A stretch of DNA of 64,000 nt from Kumtagia yinganensis (GCF_040081985.1 NZ_JBEBMH010000003.1:62001-126000), one strand, 5' to 3'. Positions 50,210-59,439 are shown, counted from the stretch's first letter. The notes: a model not told the origin generated them from the letters alone. Program-made: numbers and translations.

Positions 50210-51097
50210 ATGCACCTTTCGACGCACAACTGGATGCGCGCCGAGCCGCTTGAGACGACGCTGCGGCGGATCAAGCAATATGGCTACGAGTCGATCGAGA
50301 TTTCCGGCGAACCCACGCAATACGATATCAAGGACACCCGCCGCCTGCTCAAGGAACACGGCATACGTTGCTGGGGCGCCGTCACCCTGACGCTCGGCGA
50401 GCGCAATCTTGCCGCCAAGAACGAAGGCCAGCGGGCCCGCTCGGTGCAGTACGTCAAGGACGTGCTGACCATGGTCAGCGAATTGGAAGGCGAGATCATC
50501 ACGTTGGTTCCGGTCACCGTCGGCAAGGTCGTGCCCGACGCCTCGCCGGAGGAAGAATGGAAGTGGGTGGTCGATGCCACCAAGGAATGTTTCGCGCACG
50601 CCCAAAAGGCGGGCGTCCGGGTGGCAATCGAGCCGCTGAACCGTTTCGAGACATACCTGTTCAACCGCGCCTCGCAGGCGCTGGCTCTGGCCGACGCGGT
50701 GAGCCCCGAATGCGGCGTCTGCCTCGACGCCTTTCATCTGAACATCGAGGAATCCGACATGTACGAGGCGATCCGGCTGGCCGGAAAGCGCCTGTTCGAC
50801 TTCCATGTCGCCGACAACGACCGCTTCGCCGCCGGCCTCGGCCATCTCGACTGGAAGAAGATCATCGGCACGCTGAAGGAGATCGGCTACGACGGCGCGG
50901 TAACAAACGAGTTCGTCGCGCCGGTCGACCGCACGCCTGCCAACCGCTACGCCGACATGGTCGAGAAAAACCCAGTCGATATTTCACCCGAGCAGCTCAA
51001 GTTCATCCAGGACCATGGATCGAGCCTGCTGACGGAAAAATTCTACGCCGACCAGATGCGGATCACCGCGGAGACGATCCTGCCGCTGATCAAGTAA
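50210..51097 (+). CDS. Sugar phosphate isomerase/epimerase (TIM barrel)
   Basis: A 295-residue xylose-isomerase-like protein, a second member distinct from the one at 48771. Metal-ligand elements are VAIEPLNRFETY (Glu), GVCLDAFHLNIEE (Asp, His), DFHVADNDRF (His, Asp) and GAVTNEFVAP (Glu). The ATG at 50210 follows GGGAGACGG. It heads the rightward operon with an enolase-superfamily gene. Such proteins isomerise keto-sugars or epimerise sugar acids; the exact reaction is unknown. Confidence 0.87.
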   Translation: MHLSTHNWMRAEPLETTLRRIKQYGYESIEISGEPTQYDIKDTRRLLKEHGIRCWGAVTLTLGERNLAAKNEGQRARSVQYVKDVLTMVSELEGEIITLVPVTVGKVVPDASPEEEWKWVVDATKECFAHAQKAGVRVAIEPLNRFETYLFNRASQALALADAVSPECGVCLDAFHLNIEESDMYEAIRLAGKRLFDFHVADNDRFAAGLGHLDWKKIIGTLKEIGYDGAVTNEFVAPVDRTPANRYADMVEKNPVDISPEQLKFIQDHGSSLLTEKFYADQMRITAETILPLIK

Positions 51098-51176
51098 CTC
51101 GGCGTCTTGCCGCGCCGGCCGCCACCGGGGGGCGGTGGCTGGCGCGGTCTCTTTTTCTAGGAATGACAGGCAGTTG

Positions 51177-52346
51177 ATGCGTATCAAGACAACTCAGGCC
51201 TGGTGGGTCCGCATTCCCATCGAGACCGCGCGCCAGCACCGGAGCGATTTCGGGCAGATTCGCACTTTTGACGCGGCGATCGTGCGCATCGAGACCGATG
51301 ACGGACTGGTTGGCTGGGGCGAAGGCAAAAATGCCGCAGGCAGTGCCGGCTCCTACGGCGCGCTCGTCCACATGATCAACCACGAGATCGGGCCGACGAT
51401 CGCCGGGCGCAACGCCGGCGACATCGGGCCGATCTGGGAGATGCTCTACAACGGCGTACGCTCCGAATCCGCCGTGAGGCACGGGCACGCCATGCCGCAG
51501 ATCGCGCGGCGCGGCATGTCGATCGCCGCGATCAGCGCGATAGACATCGCGCTGTGGGACATTCTCGGAAAACATCTCGGCCAGCCTGTGTGGCAGTTGC
51601 TGGGCGGCCGCAAAGCGGACCGTTTGCCGGCCTACGCGTCGGGTGGCTGGGCGCCGGTGGAGACGATCGGCGACCAATTGAAATCCTACATCGACACCGG
51701 GGGGTTCAGGGCGGTCAAGATGAGGGTGGGGGCGATGGACGGCGCGCCGCACATCTCGGCGGCGCGCGTCCGCGCCGCCCGAAAGACGCTGGGCGACGGC
51801 GTGAACATCAGCGTGGACGCCCACGGCACCTATACGGTCGCCGAGGCGAAGCGGTTTGCCGCCCTGGTCGCCGACTGCGATCTCGCCTGGTTCGAGGAAC
51901 CGGTGATCGGCGACGACAAAGCCGGCATGGCCGAGGTGCGCGCCTCCGGTCCGGTGCCGGTCGCCGCCGGCGAGAGCGAGGCGACGCGCTACGATTTCCG
52001 CGACCTCGCGGTGATGAAGGCCGCCGATATCTTTCAGCCTGACCCGGCCTTCTGCGGCGGCATATCGGAAGCGATGAAGATCGGCACCATCGCCAGCGCC
52101 TTCAACCTGCGCTTCGCGCCACATCTGTGGGCCGGCGCGCCTTGCTTTTTCTCCGGCCTGCACCTATGCGCGGCGTCGCCGGCGAGCTTCACCATCGAAT
52201 ATTCGCTGGGCGCCAACCCGATGATCCACGACCTCGTCGAGGAGACCGTCGAGGCGAAGGACGGGATGATCATCATCCCTGAAAAACCCGGCCTCGGTTT
52301 CACCGTGTCGGAAAAGTACCTGGAGGCTCACGCCATAGGCGGCTGA
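51177..52346 (+). CDS. Enolase-superfamily mandelate racemase/muconate lactonizing-like enzyme
   Basis: A 389-residue enzyme of the mandelate-racemase subgroup. Metal ligands are Asp214 (ISVDAHGTY), Glu240 (AWFEEPV) and Glu266 (VAAGES); the general base His316 is in RFAPHLWAG. The first catalytic motif is KMR (Lys181, Arg183) in place of the KxK of mandelate racemase, which fits acid-sugar dehydratases that need only the His. The probable reaction is dehydration of an aldonate or uronate to a 2-keto-3-deoxy acid. The regulator gene starts 1 bp after its stop. Confidence 0.87.
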   Translation: MRIKTTQAWWVRIPIETARQHRSDFGQIRTFDAAIVRIETDDGLVGWGEGKNAAGSAGSYGALVHMINHEIGPTIAGRNAGDIGPIWEMLYNGVRSESAVRHGHAMPQIARRGMSIAAISAIDIALWDILGKHLGQPVWQLLGGRKADRLPAYASGGWAPVETIGDQLKSYIDTGGFRAVKMRVGAMDGAPHISAARVRAARKTLGDGVNISVDAHGTYTVAEAKRFAALVADCDLAWFEEPVIGDDKAGMAEVRASGPVPVAAGESEATRYDFRDLAVMKAADIFQPDPAFCGGISEAMKIGTIASAFNLRFAPHLWAGAPCFFSGLHLCAASPASFTIEYSLGANPMIHDLVEETVEAKDGMIIIPEKPGLGFTVSEKYLEAHAIGG

Positions 52347-52347
52347 C

Positions 52348-53055
52348 ATGAAGGAAAAGGATCTCCTCGCCGAGCTTGCGGCGTATCTCTACGCCTGCTC
52401 CAACAGCGAGACGGGCCGCACCCCCTCGGAGCGTGAGCTTGCCGAGCATTTTTCCGTGAGCCGCGGCCAGATTCGCGAGACGCTGGCGATCCTCGAAGCC
52501 ATGCGGATCGTCGAGCGCCGCGCGAAATCTGGCATCTATCTGACAACGCACCAGGCGAGCGTCGAAGCCATGGCGTTGTTCGCCAAGGCTGGCGTTCCGC
52601 TCGATCCCATCCAGATCTACGAGACGGTGGAACTCAGGAAAATCCATGAAATCAAGGCGGCAGAACTCGCCTGTTCGCGCGCCACCGAGGAAAATTTCGA
52701 AAGGCTGCGCGAGATCTTGGCAGCTTCCGAGGCACGGCTGGCAGCCGGCCAGGGACTGGCGCGCGAGGACCGCGACTTTCATCTCGAGATCGTCCGGGCG
52801 ACGCAAAACAGCGTGTTCCACAAGATCTGCAGCATCTATTACGTGATGGGCGAGCGCCGCCTGCCGATCTATTTCAACGACCCGGCGCGCGGCCAACGCT
52901 CGCATGCCGAACATCTGCAGATATTCGACGCGCTGGTGCGCCGCGACGGCAACCTGGCGCAGGCCCTGATGAGCGCGCACCTGCAAGGTGCGGAGAGCTA
53001 TTGGAAAGGGCTGCTTTCAGGCGAGGAGATGGCTCGGGTGCTGGAAAAGGCGTGA
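52348..53055 (+). CDS. GntR-family regulator, FadR subfamily
   Basis: A 235-residue repressor. The N-terminal winged helix is RTPSERELAEHFSVSRGQIRETLAILEAMRIVERRAKSGIYL. The C-terminal all-helical FCD-type domain has the metal-binding DRDFHLEIVRA and RSHAEHLQIFDAL with His ligands, typical of sensors for small organic acids. It starts right after the enolase-superfamily gene. Two exact FadR-type operators lie in the shared promoter region at the head of the cluster, so it probably controls both arms in response to a pathway acid. Confidence 0.92.
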   Translation: MKEKDLLAELAAYLYACSNSETGRTPSERELAEHFSVSRGQIRETLAILEAMRIVERRAKSGIYLTTHQASVEAMALFAKAGVPLDPIQIYETVELRKIHEIKAAELACSRATEENFERLREILAASEARLAAGQGLAREDRDFHLEIVRATQNSVFHKICSIYYVMGERRLPIYFNDPARGQRSHAEHLQIFDALVRRDGNLAQALMSAHLQGAESYWKGLLSGEEMARVLEKA

Positions 53056-53103
53056 TGCCCATTCGCATTCGAGTGCATCGTACTCTAAACTTGGCATAGC
53101 GCG

Positions 53104-54081
53104 ATGCCGATCATTTACTCCACGCATCCACTCCATCCTCACGCGACGGACATGCTCGCTGAAGCCGGCGATCTCCGCATCGCCTCGGCGCTAGACGGTC
53201 CAACGCTGATGCGGGAATCGCGCGACGTCGACGTGGTCATCGTGCGCGCCGTGCTGCCTGCGGACATATTTGCCGGCAAACATTCGATTCGTGCCGCGAT
53301 CCGACATGGGGCCGGACTGGACATGATTCCGGTGGAGGAGGCGACGAGGGCCGGCGTATTGGTCGCCAATTTGCCGGGCGCCAACGCGCGCTCCGTCGCC
53401 GAACATGCAATCCTCGCGGCGCTGGCGCTGCTGAGGCAATTCCGCGCTATTGACCGCGACCTAAGGAAAGACGGTTGGTTCACCGGACGCGAGCATGCAA
53501 ACACCGCGCGCGAACTTGCGGGCCGCACCATCGGTATCGTAGGCATGGGCGCCATCGGCCGCGAGGTGGCGGCGATCGGCCATCACGGTTTCGGCCTGAG
53601 GGTGCTGGGCGCCAGCCGCAGCGGCGCCGGCTTCCCCCCCTATGCGCGCGCGATACCGCTCGATGTCCTCGTTGCGGAAAGCGATGTTATCGTGCTCGCC
53701 TGCCCGCTGACGCCGGACACTATAGGACTTATGAGCCGGCAAAGGATTTTCTCGATGCGGCCGGACGCCATCCTGGTCAACGTTTCGCGCGGGCCGGTGA
53801 TCGACGATACTGCACTGATCGACGCGCTGCGCGAAAACCGCATCGGCGGCGCGGCACTCGACGTTTTTTCGAAGCAACCGCTGTCGCCGGACCACCCTTA
53901 TCTTTCCTTGGACAACGTGATCGCCACGCCGCATCTGGCGGGGATAACCGAAGACAGCATGATGCGCATGGGCATCGGCGCGGCCGAGGAGGCGCTGCGA
54001 GTGCTCAAGGGCGAGCTGCCGGTGAACTTGCGCAATCCAGGTGCCTTGGATTTATACTTAAGACGATTTGGCGACCAGTAA
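53104..54081 (+). CDS. D-2-hydroxyacid dehydrogenase family protein (Glu to Gln at active site)
   Basis: A 325-residue NAD-dependent dehydrogenase. The cofactor motif is GIVGMGAIG (~144-152), substrate Arg229 is in NVSRGPV and the general His277 in ATPHLAG. The third conserved residue, normally Glu in DVFxxEP, is Gln258 (LDVFSKQP). Formate dehydrogenase also has Gln there, so the enzyme may still work but with altered chemistry. It ends the rightward operon, about 50 bp after the GntR gene, and would oxidise or reduce a 2-keto/2-hydroxy acid made by the pathway. Confidence 0.88.
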   Translation: MPIIYSTHPLHPHATDMLAEAGDLRIASALDGPTLMRESRDVDVVIVRAVLPADIFAGKHSIRAAIRHGAGLDMIPVEEATRAGVLVANLPGANARSVAEHAILAALALLRQFRAIDRDLRKDGWFTGREHANTARELAGRTIGIVGMGAIGREVAAIGHHGFGLRVLGASRSGAGFPPYARAIPLDVLVAESDVIVLACPLTPDTIGLMSRQRIFSMRPDAILVNVSRGPVIDDTALIDALRENRIGGAALDVFSKQPLSPDHPYLSLDNVIATPHLAGITEDSMMRMGIGAAEEALRVLKGELPVNLRNPGALDLYLRRFGDQ

Positions 54082-54171
54082 AGCAAGTTCGGACCTTCTC
54101 TGGAATTTCCAATATTTTATGATACAATTCGATTTGGGATGATGGAGTATACTTAAGCGAGAGAGGCGACA

Positions 54172-55698
54172 ATGGCACGGTCCGCGGACAATCGGGTATT
54201 CGACGCGCTTCCAGATACTGTCGATTTTCGCGACCAGATGTATGTGCCAACGCTGGTGGAAGTCGCCGCGGAAACCGACGTAAACCGTTACCGGGCCCGC
54301 AAGATTCCCGTACTCGACCAGGGCCGCGAGGGCGCCTGCACGGGCTACGGCCTGGCCACGGTGGTCAATTTTCTGCTGCGCACCGGACGCACCGGTCTGT
54401 CTTCGGACAAGGTCAGCGCGCAAATGCTTTACGCAATGGCCAAGCGTTACGACGAATGGCCCGGCGAGGACTATGAGGGATCAAGCGCGCGCGGCGCGAT
54501 GAAAGGATGGCACAAGCACGGCGTCTGCGGTGAAAAGCTTTGGAGCCGAAGCGAGGGACGCAACATCGAACTCGACGATTTGCGTGCCGCCGATGCGCTG
54601 GGCCGGCCACTCGGCGCCTATTTCCGCGTCAACCATCGTGACCTCGTCGGCATGCATTCGGCCATCACCGAGGCCGGTATCCTGTTCGCGACCGCGCTGG
54701 TGCGGCGCACGGTGGCACCTTGGGCCAAGAAGCGGGTTCTGCTTTACGCTCACGGTGGACTGGTGAGCGAGGATTCCGCGCTGCAGTTCGTCGCCAACAA
54801 CCGGCAGTTCTGCCTGGCTTCCGAGGTCTACCCCATCGCATTCATCTGGCGTTCCGACGCATGGACCACCTTGAAGAACGTGCTGACCGAAGCGCTGCTG
54901 CGACGCAAGCCGGAGGGTATCCTCGACGCCGCCAAGGATTTCATGCTCGACCGGCTCGACGACACGATCGAACCGATCGCGCGCACGCTGGGCGGCAAGA
55001 CGCTGTGGGACGAGATGAAGGAGAATGCCACGCTGGCCGCGTCCTCGGCCAAGGGTGGCGCCCGCATGACGGCGGAGCATCTGATCGAGGCGGTGAAGGC
55101 CGGCGAGGTCGACGAACTGCATCTGGCCGGACACAGCGCCGGCTCGATCCTGATGGCACCCTTGGCGAAGTTCCTGGTGGAAAGCGGAGTGCGCATAACC
55201 AGCCTTTCGCTGTGGGCGCCCGCCTGCACGGTGGATCTCTTCGAAAAAAGCTTCTTGCCCCTGCTCAAGCTGGACAAGGGCATCGACGCCTTCGATCTCT
55301 ACACGCTCGACGATGCGACCGAACGCAATGACGATTGCGCGAACATCTATCACAAGTCGTTGCTCTATCTGGTGAGCGGCGCCTTCGAGGCGCAGGCACG
55401 CATTCCGATATTCCGGCCGGACGGGACACCGCTTCTCGGCCTGGCGCGCGACGTAGAGAACCTCCTCAAGCCAATCTTTACCGGCAAGACGAGACGCTGG
55501 ATCCGCAGCCCTGGCGACCTGTCGCGTGCCGTGCACCACGGCGATTTCGACAATGACGAGACGACGTTGCGCACGACGCTGGAGCGCATCACCGGATCAC
55601 GCACGCCCGGTATCCCTGCGGCAAGCCTCGTCGCTTCCCCGGCGGCGCGGGCGCGGTTCCGCCAAGGCCTGGATAAGACGTTGCGAACGCGTCCATGA
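54172..55698 (+). CDS. Fusion of a papain-like (C1) half-domain with an alpha/beta hydrolase
   Basis: A 508-residue cytosolic-looking protein with no signal. Residues ~1-172 resemble the first half of a C1 (papain) peptidase: VLDQGREGACTGYG gives the oxyanion Gln50 and nucleophile Cys56, and QMLYAMAKRYDEWPGEDYEGSS and KGWHKHGVC continue that fold. The half with catalytic His and Asn is absent. From ~187 the sequence is an alpha/beta hydrolase: VLLYAHGGL (oxyanion hole), LHLAGHSAGSIL (nucleophile Ser322) and possible His456/457 (AVHHGDFD). The switch near residue 175-187 is in frame, suggesting an internal deletion in a longer two-enzyme ancestor. Function unknown; effector, defence or processing roles are possible. 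Confidence 0.8.
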   Translation: MARSADNRVFDALPDTVDFRDQMYVPTLVEVAAETDVNRYRARKIPVLDQGREGACTGYGLATVVNFLLRTGRTGLSSDKVSAQMLYAMAKRYDEWPGEDYEGSSARGAMKGWHKHGVCGEKLWSRSEGRNIELDDLRAADALGRPLGAYFRVNHRDLVGMHSAITEAGILFATALVRRTVAPWAKKRVLLYAHGGLVSEDSALQFVANNRQFCLASEVYPIAFIWRSDAWTTLKNVLTEALLRRKPEGILDAAKDFMLDRLDDTIEPIARTLGGKTLWDEMKENATLAASSAKGGARMTAEHLIEAVKAGEVDELHLAGHSAGSILMAPLAKFLVESGVRITSLSLWAPACTVDLFEKSFLPLLKLDKGIDAFDLYTLDDATERNDDCANIYHKSLLYLVSGAFEAQARIPIFRPDGTPLLGLARDVENLLKPIFTGKTRRWIRSPGDLSRAVHHGDFDNDETTLRTTLERITGSRTPGIPAASLVASPAARARFRQGLDKTLRTRP

Positions 55699-55844
55699 CG
55701 CGACCCGGCGCCAAGCCAAGACTTGGCGCTCCCAAACTCATCTGATCGCAGATACGCCTGGCGCGTTGTCGGCAGTTGTCAGTTACCCATTGCGCCATGG
55801 TCACTTCTGGTTACATAAAGCCGGAACCCTCCCGGAGTCCTCAC

Positions 55845-56942
55845 ATGACAGATTTGTTCTCCCCCATCACGCTTGGCGGGCTTGATATCCCGAACCGTAT
55901 GGCCATCGCGCCGATGTGCCAATATTCGGCCGATGACGGGTCGGCAAGCGACTGGCATTTGCAACAGTGGATGACCTACGCCATGTCGGGCGCGGGCATG
56001 ATCACCATCGAGATGACCGATGTCGAGCGGCGCGGCCGCATCAGCCATGGCTGCATGGGGCTTTATTCCGACCACAACGAAGCTGCCGCAAAGAAGGCGC
56101 TCGACGCAGCCACACGGGTAGCCGCCCACGGCACCAAATTCGGTGTGCAACTGGCCCATGCGGGCCGCAAGGCCTCGTGCCAGCGGCCCTGGGAAGGCGG
56201 AGGCCCGCTGAGACCCGATCAGGATCCGTGGCCGACGGTTTCGGCCTCGGCGGTTCCTTTCGACACCGGCTGGCATACGCCGCATGCACTTACGGAGGCC
56301 GAGATCGAGGCGCTGGTCGAGCACTTCGCAGCCGCCGCCAGACGCACCGTGCGCGCCGGCTTCGACTTTATCGAGCTGCATTCCGCCCACGGCTATTTGC
56401 TGCATCAGTTCATCTCGCCGCTCTCCAACCATCGCGAGGATGCCTATGGCGGATCGCTGGAAAACCGTTTGCGTTTCCCGCTGGCCGTGGCGAAGGCCGT
56501 GATGGAGGCCGCGCCCGGCCTGATGATCGGAGCGCGCATCTCCGTTACCGACTGGGTCGACGGCGGGCTGACTGTGGAGGAGGGCGTTGAGGTTGCAAAA
56601 GCCTACAATGCGGCCGGGCTTGCCTATATCTGCTGCTCCAGCGGCGGTAACTCGCCCCTTCAGAAGATACCGTCGGGGCCAGGCTACCAGGTGCATCTGG
56701 CCGAGGCCGTGCGAAAGGGCGCCGGCATACCGGTTCGTGCCGTCGGCATGATCGACGAGCCGCTTCAGGCGAACCAGATCGTGGCCAGCGGGCGCGCGGA
56801 CATGGTGGCGCTGGCGCGTGCCATCCTTGCCGACCCGCGCTGGCCGTGGCGGGCGGCGGCAATTCTCGGCCACGAACTCCGGGTCGCTCCGCAACTTGCC
56901 CGCGCCGCGCATCTGCCGCGCAAGTGGGAACAGGCGGCGTAG
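55845..56942 (+). CDS. NADH:flavin oxidoreductase, old yellow enzyme family (YqjM-like)
   Basis: A 365-residue FMN TIM-barrel ene-reductase. It has LFSPITLGGLDIPNRMAIAPMCQYSADDGSASDWH with the Cys characteristic of YqjM-type enzymes, QLAHAGRKAS with the active-site His, FDFIELHSAHGYLLHQFISPLSN with the substrate His pair, and YGGSLENRLRFPL. The ATG at 55845 starts the conserved LFSPI; the longer frame is not needed. Such enzymes reduce activated C=C bonds or act on xenobiotics. It stands alone. Confidence 0.92.
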   Translation: MTDLFSPITLGGLDIPNRMAIAPMCQYSADDGSASDWHLQQWMTYAMSGAGMITIEMTDVERRGRISHGCMGLYSDHNEAAAKKALDAATRVAAHGTKFGVQLAHAGRKASCQRPWEGGGPLRPDQDPWPTVSASAVPFDTGWHTPHALTEAEIEALVEHFAAAARRTVRAGFDFIELHSAHGYLLHQFISPLSNHREDAYGGSLENRLRFPLAVAKAVMEAAPGLMIGARISVTDWVDGGLTVEEGVEVAKAYNAAGLAYICCSSGGNSPLQKIPSGPGYQVHLAEAVRKGAGIPVRAVGMIDEPLQANQIVASGRADMVALARAILADPRWPWRAAAILGHELRVAPQLARAAHLPRKWEQAA

Positions 56943-56991
56943 ACCGATCCTCAACGGACAGTTCAGGCAAGCGGCTGGTCGGTGGCGCCAA

Positions 56992-57246
56992 TCAGCCTTT
57001 TTCGATCAGCCAGTATGTACCACTGCGCGGATCGTGGCCGAGCCGGCCGGACTCGAACAGTTCGCGCCGCAACAGGGCGTGGTCGCCGAAACCATGCCAG
57101 CCGCTAAGGATGCCGGTGACATCGGTTTCCTTGTAGATGCGGCCAGGCTCGAATTTCGACGCGAGGTGGTCGAGCACCTCGTCACGCTCCCTGGCCTTGC
57201 GCGGCCAGCGGGTGACGACGCCGTCCCGGTCGAACAGGGCAGTCAC
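56992..57246 (-). CDS. Small DUF2087-like protein
   Basis: An 84-residue protein with the DUF2087 pattern: basic strand VVTRWPRKARERDEVLDHLASKFEPGRIYKETDVTGIL, then DHALLRRELFESGRLGHDPRSGTYW. This looks like a compact winged-helix-type fold often attached to regulators or found alone. The function is unknown. It overlaps no neighbour and lies between the flavoenzyme (convergent) and the epimerase gene. Confidence 0.75.
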   Translation of the reverse strand: MTALFDRDGVVTRWPRKARERDEVLDHLASKFEPGRIYKETDVTGILSGWHGFGDHALLRRELFESGRLGHDPRSGTYWLIEKG

Positions 57247-57312
57247 CGCTCAACCTTCCGCCGGTGAACATGCGGCCGCGCACCGCCGCGGTGCGCTTCC
57301 AAGCCGCAGCGC

Positions 57313-58203
57313 TCAGACATAGTTGCGCCAGTCGTGCTCTTCCTTGAAACCCAGCACCTCGCGGATTTTCCGGTTGGAAAGAGGGGCTTCAAAGCCGTTC
57401 AAAGGGCGCCTTATCGGGGTGTTCGGCGCCCAGCGCTTCAAAAACTCTTCCGTCGGCTCGTTGGCTGTGATCGTGTCATTGGTGGCGTTGAAGACCTGGA
57501 AGCCGAGGCCGTCCCTTTCGAGGCAAAGATGCACGATCTGGCCGAGGTCGCGCGCGTCGATATAGCTCCAGGCGTTGCGTTTGCGCATGGGCGGGTTTTC
57601 GGCGTAGGTCTTGAACGGCCCGTATTCATGCGGCTCGATGACATTGCCGATGCGCAGCGCGTAGATGTCGGCGCCGGTCCGGTCGGCGAAGGCGCGGGCG
57701 GTGTGCTCGTTGAGCTGCTTCGACAGGCCATAGCTGTCCATCGGGTCGATCGGATAGTCTTCTTCCAGCGGGAAGTGCTTGAAATCCTTGTCGCCCTCGG
57801 CAAAGCAAACGCCATAGGTGGTCTCGCTGGAGGCGATGATCACCTTGCGGATGCCGAGTTTCACCGCCGCCTCGATGACGTTGTAGGTGCTGATGACGTT
57901 GTCTGAAAAGGTTTTGTTGTCGGGATTGATCAGCACGCGCGGAACGGCGGCGAAATGCACCACGGCATCGACCTTCCTGGGCCCGCCGGGCTTCTCGTAG
58001 CCGTCGAAGCCGAAATGCATCGACAGCGCATTGAACACCTGGCCGCTGTCGGTGACGTCGGTGATCAGCGTGTTGACACCGGGACAGTCGAGCGGCTTCA
58101 GGTCGACATTTAGGATCTCGTAGTCGCCGCGTTCCTTTAGCCACGGCACGACATGTTTGCCGGCCTTGCCCGACCCGCCGGTGAACACGATGCGTTTTGT
58201 CAT
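57313..58203 (-). CDS. NAD-dependent epimerase/dehydratase family protein
   Basis: A 296-residue extended SDR. The nucleotide motif is FTGGSGKAGKHVV; catalytic residues are in IIASSETTYG (Ser/Thr) and YGLSKQLNE (Tyr and Lys). VHFAAVPRVLI and RIGNVIEPHEYGPF are typical of sugar epimerases and aldose or uronate dehydrogenases. The ATG at 58203 gives the canonical start. It is the last gene of the leftward ABC transporter operon, separated from the ATPase by ~120 bp, so it probably acts on the imported sugar. Confidence 0.88.
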   Translation of the reverse strand: MTKRIVFTGGSGKAGKHVVPWLKERGDYEILNVDLKPLDCPGVNTLITDVTDSGQVFNALSMHFGFDGYEKPGGPRKVDAVVHFAAVPRVLINPDNKTFSDNVISTYNVIEAAVKLGIRKVIIASSETTYGVCFAEGDKDFKHFPLEEDYPIDPMDSYGLSKQLNEHTARAFADRTGADIYALRIGNVIEPHEYGPFKTYAENPPMRKRNAWSYIDARDLGQIVHLCLERDGLGFQVFNATNDTITANEPTEEFLKRWAPNTPIRRPLNGFEAPLSNRKIREVLGFKEEHDWRNYV

Positions 58204-58325
58204 AACCCCTCCCAATGCGAGTAGCCGGGACGGCCTCGCGCGGCAGACCGGACTATGCAATGGAGGGCGCTGTCAGTCCACGCATTCGCGTCCTTGCCTA
58301 GCGGTTTTCCGCATGGAGCAAGATA

Positions 58326-59405
58326 TCAGGCGCCGTGGCGCAAGCTCATGCCGGTGCCGCGGTCGAATACGGCAACCCGTTTCGGATTCCAGCCGAAGCG
58401 CACCGTCTGTTCCATGACCAGATCGGCGCGCGCCGGCGCGGTGGCGCGCAGGATCGTGTCGCCGACACGCAATGTGACGATCTTTTCCACGCCGTGATTC
58501 TCGACATCGTGGACGGTTGCGGAAACCGGAGCATCGTTTTCGAGCACGATATCCTCTGGACGAATGCCGAAGGTAAGCGGGCGGCCGTCGGCGCCGGCGC
58601 CTGCGAGACCGTCATAGGGAAGCTCGAAGGTTGTTGGCGCGACCACCGCGCGGCCGGAGATCAGCTTGCCATCGACCAGATTCATCGGAGGAGAGCCGAC
58701 GGCGCGCGCCACGAAGGTGTTGAGCGGGTTATTGTAGATCTCGTTGGGCGTGCCGGTCTGGACGAGATGGCCGTGGTTGAGCACGCCGATCTTGTCGCCC
58801 ATCGACATCGCCTCGATCTGGTCGTGGGTGACGAACAGGAAGGTCGCACCGAGGTTCATCTGCAGGTTCTTCAACTCGGTGCGCAACGCTTCGCGCAGTT
58901 TTGCATCCAGCGCAGACAGCGGCTCGTCCATGAGGAAAACGCGTGGTTTTCTAACAATCGCGCGGCCGATCGAGACGCGCTGCATCTCGCCGCCGGACAG
59001 CCTATCGGTCTTGCGCTCAAGCAGATGCTCGATGCGCAGCGTCTTGGCAACGCGGGCGACACGCTCCTTGATCTCGACATCCGGAACGCGGCGGATTTTC
59101 GATTTGAGCGGGAATTCGAGGTTCTCACGCACGGTGTAGCGCGGATAGAGCGAATATTGCTGGAGCACCAGGGCAACGTCGCGCTCGGCCGCGCCCCAGT
59201 CGCCGACATCCGCGCCGTCGATGAAGATCTTTCCCTCCGTCGGCTTTTCCAGGCCGGCGATGAGGCGCAATGTCGTGGTCTTGCCGGCACCCGTCTCGCC
59301 GAGCAGGACGAAGAATTCGCCGTCCTCGATCTCCAGGTCGAGGCCGCTCAGCGCGGTGTGGTGGCCGAATTTCTTGGTGATGTTCTTGAGCTGGATGTGG
59401 GACAT
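58326..59405 (-). CDS. CUT1-type sugar ABC transporter ATPase (first of two)
   Basis: A 359-residue MalK/UgpC-like ATPase. Walker A is GETGAGKTTTLRL, the signature LSGGEMQRVSIGRAI and Walker B VFLMDEPLSALD, with the His switch in FVTHDQIEAM. The C-terminal ~120 residues form the regulatory OB-type domain (LTFGIRPEDIVLE). A second, different ATPase lies upstream in the same operon, so the importer probably uses a heterodimer. A perfect 56-bp inverted repeat separates the two ATPase genes. Confidence 0.92.
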   Translation of the reverse strand: MSHIQLKNITKKFGHHTALSGLDLEIEDGEFFVLLGETGAGKTTTLRLIAGLEKPTEGKIFIDGADVGDWGAAERDVALVLQQYSLYPRYTVRENLEFPLKSKIRRVPDVEIKERVARVAKTLRIEHLLERKTDRLSGGEMQRVSIGRAIVRKPRVFLMDEPLSALDAKLREALRTELKNLQMNLGATFLFVTHDQIEAMSMGDKIGVLNHGHLVQTGTPNEIYNNPLNTFVARAVGSPPMNLVDGKLISGRAVVAPTTFELPYDGLAGAGADGRPLTFGIRPEDIVLENDAPVSATVHDVENHGVEKIVTLRVGDTILRATAPARADLVMEQTVRFGWNPKRVAVFDRGTGMSLRHGA

Positions 59406-59439
59406 CAGAAGGGCCTTCCGTCGAATGAGCCGGAAAAAA

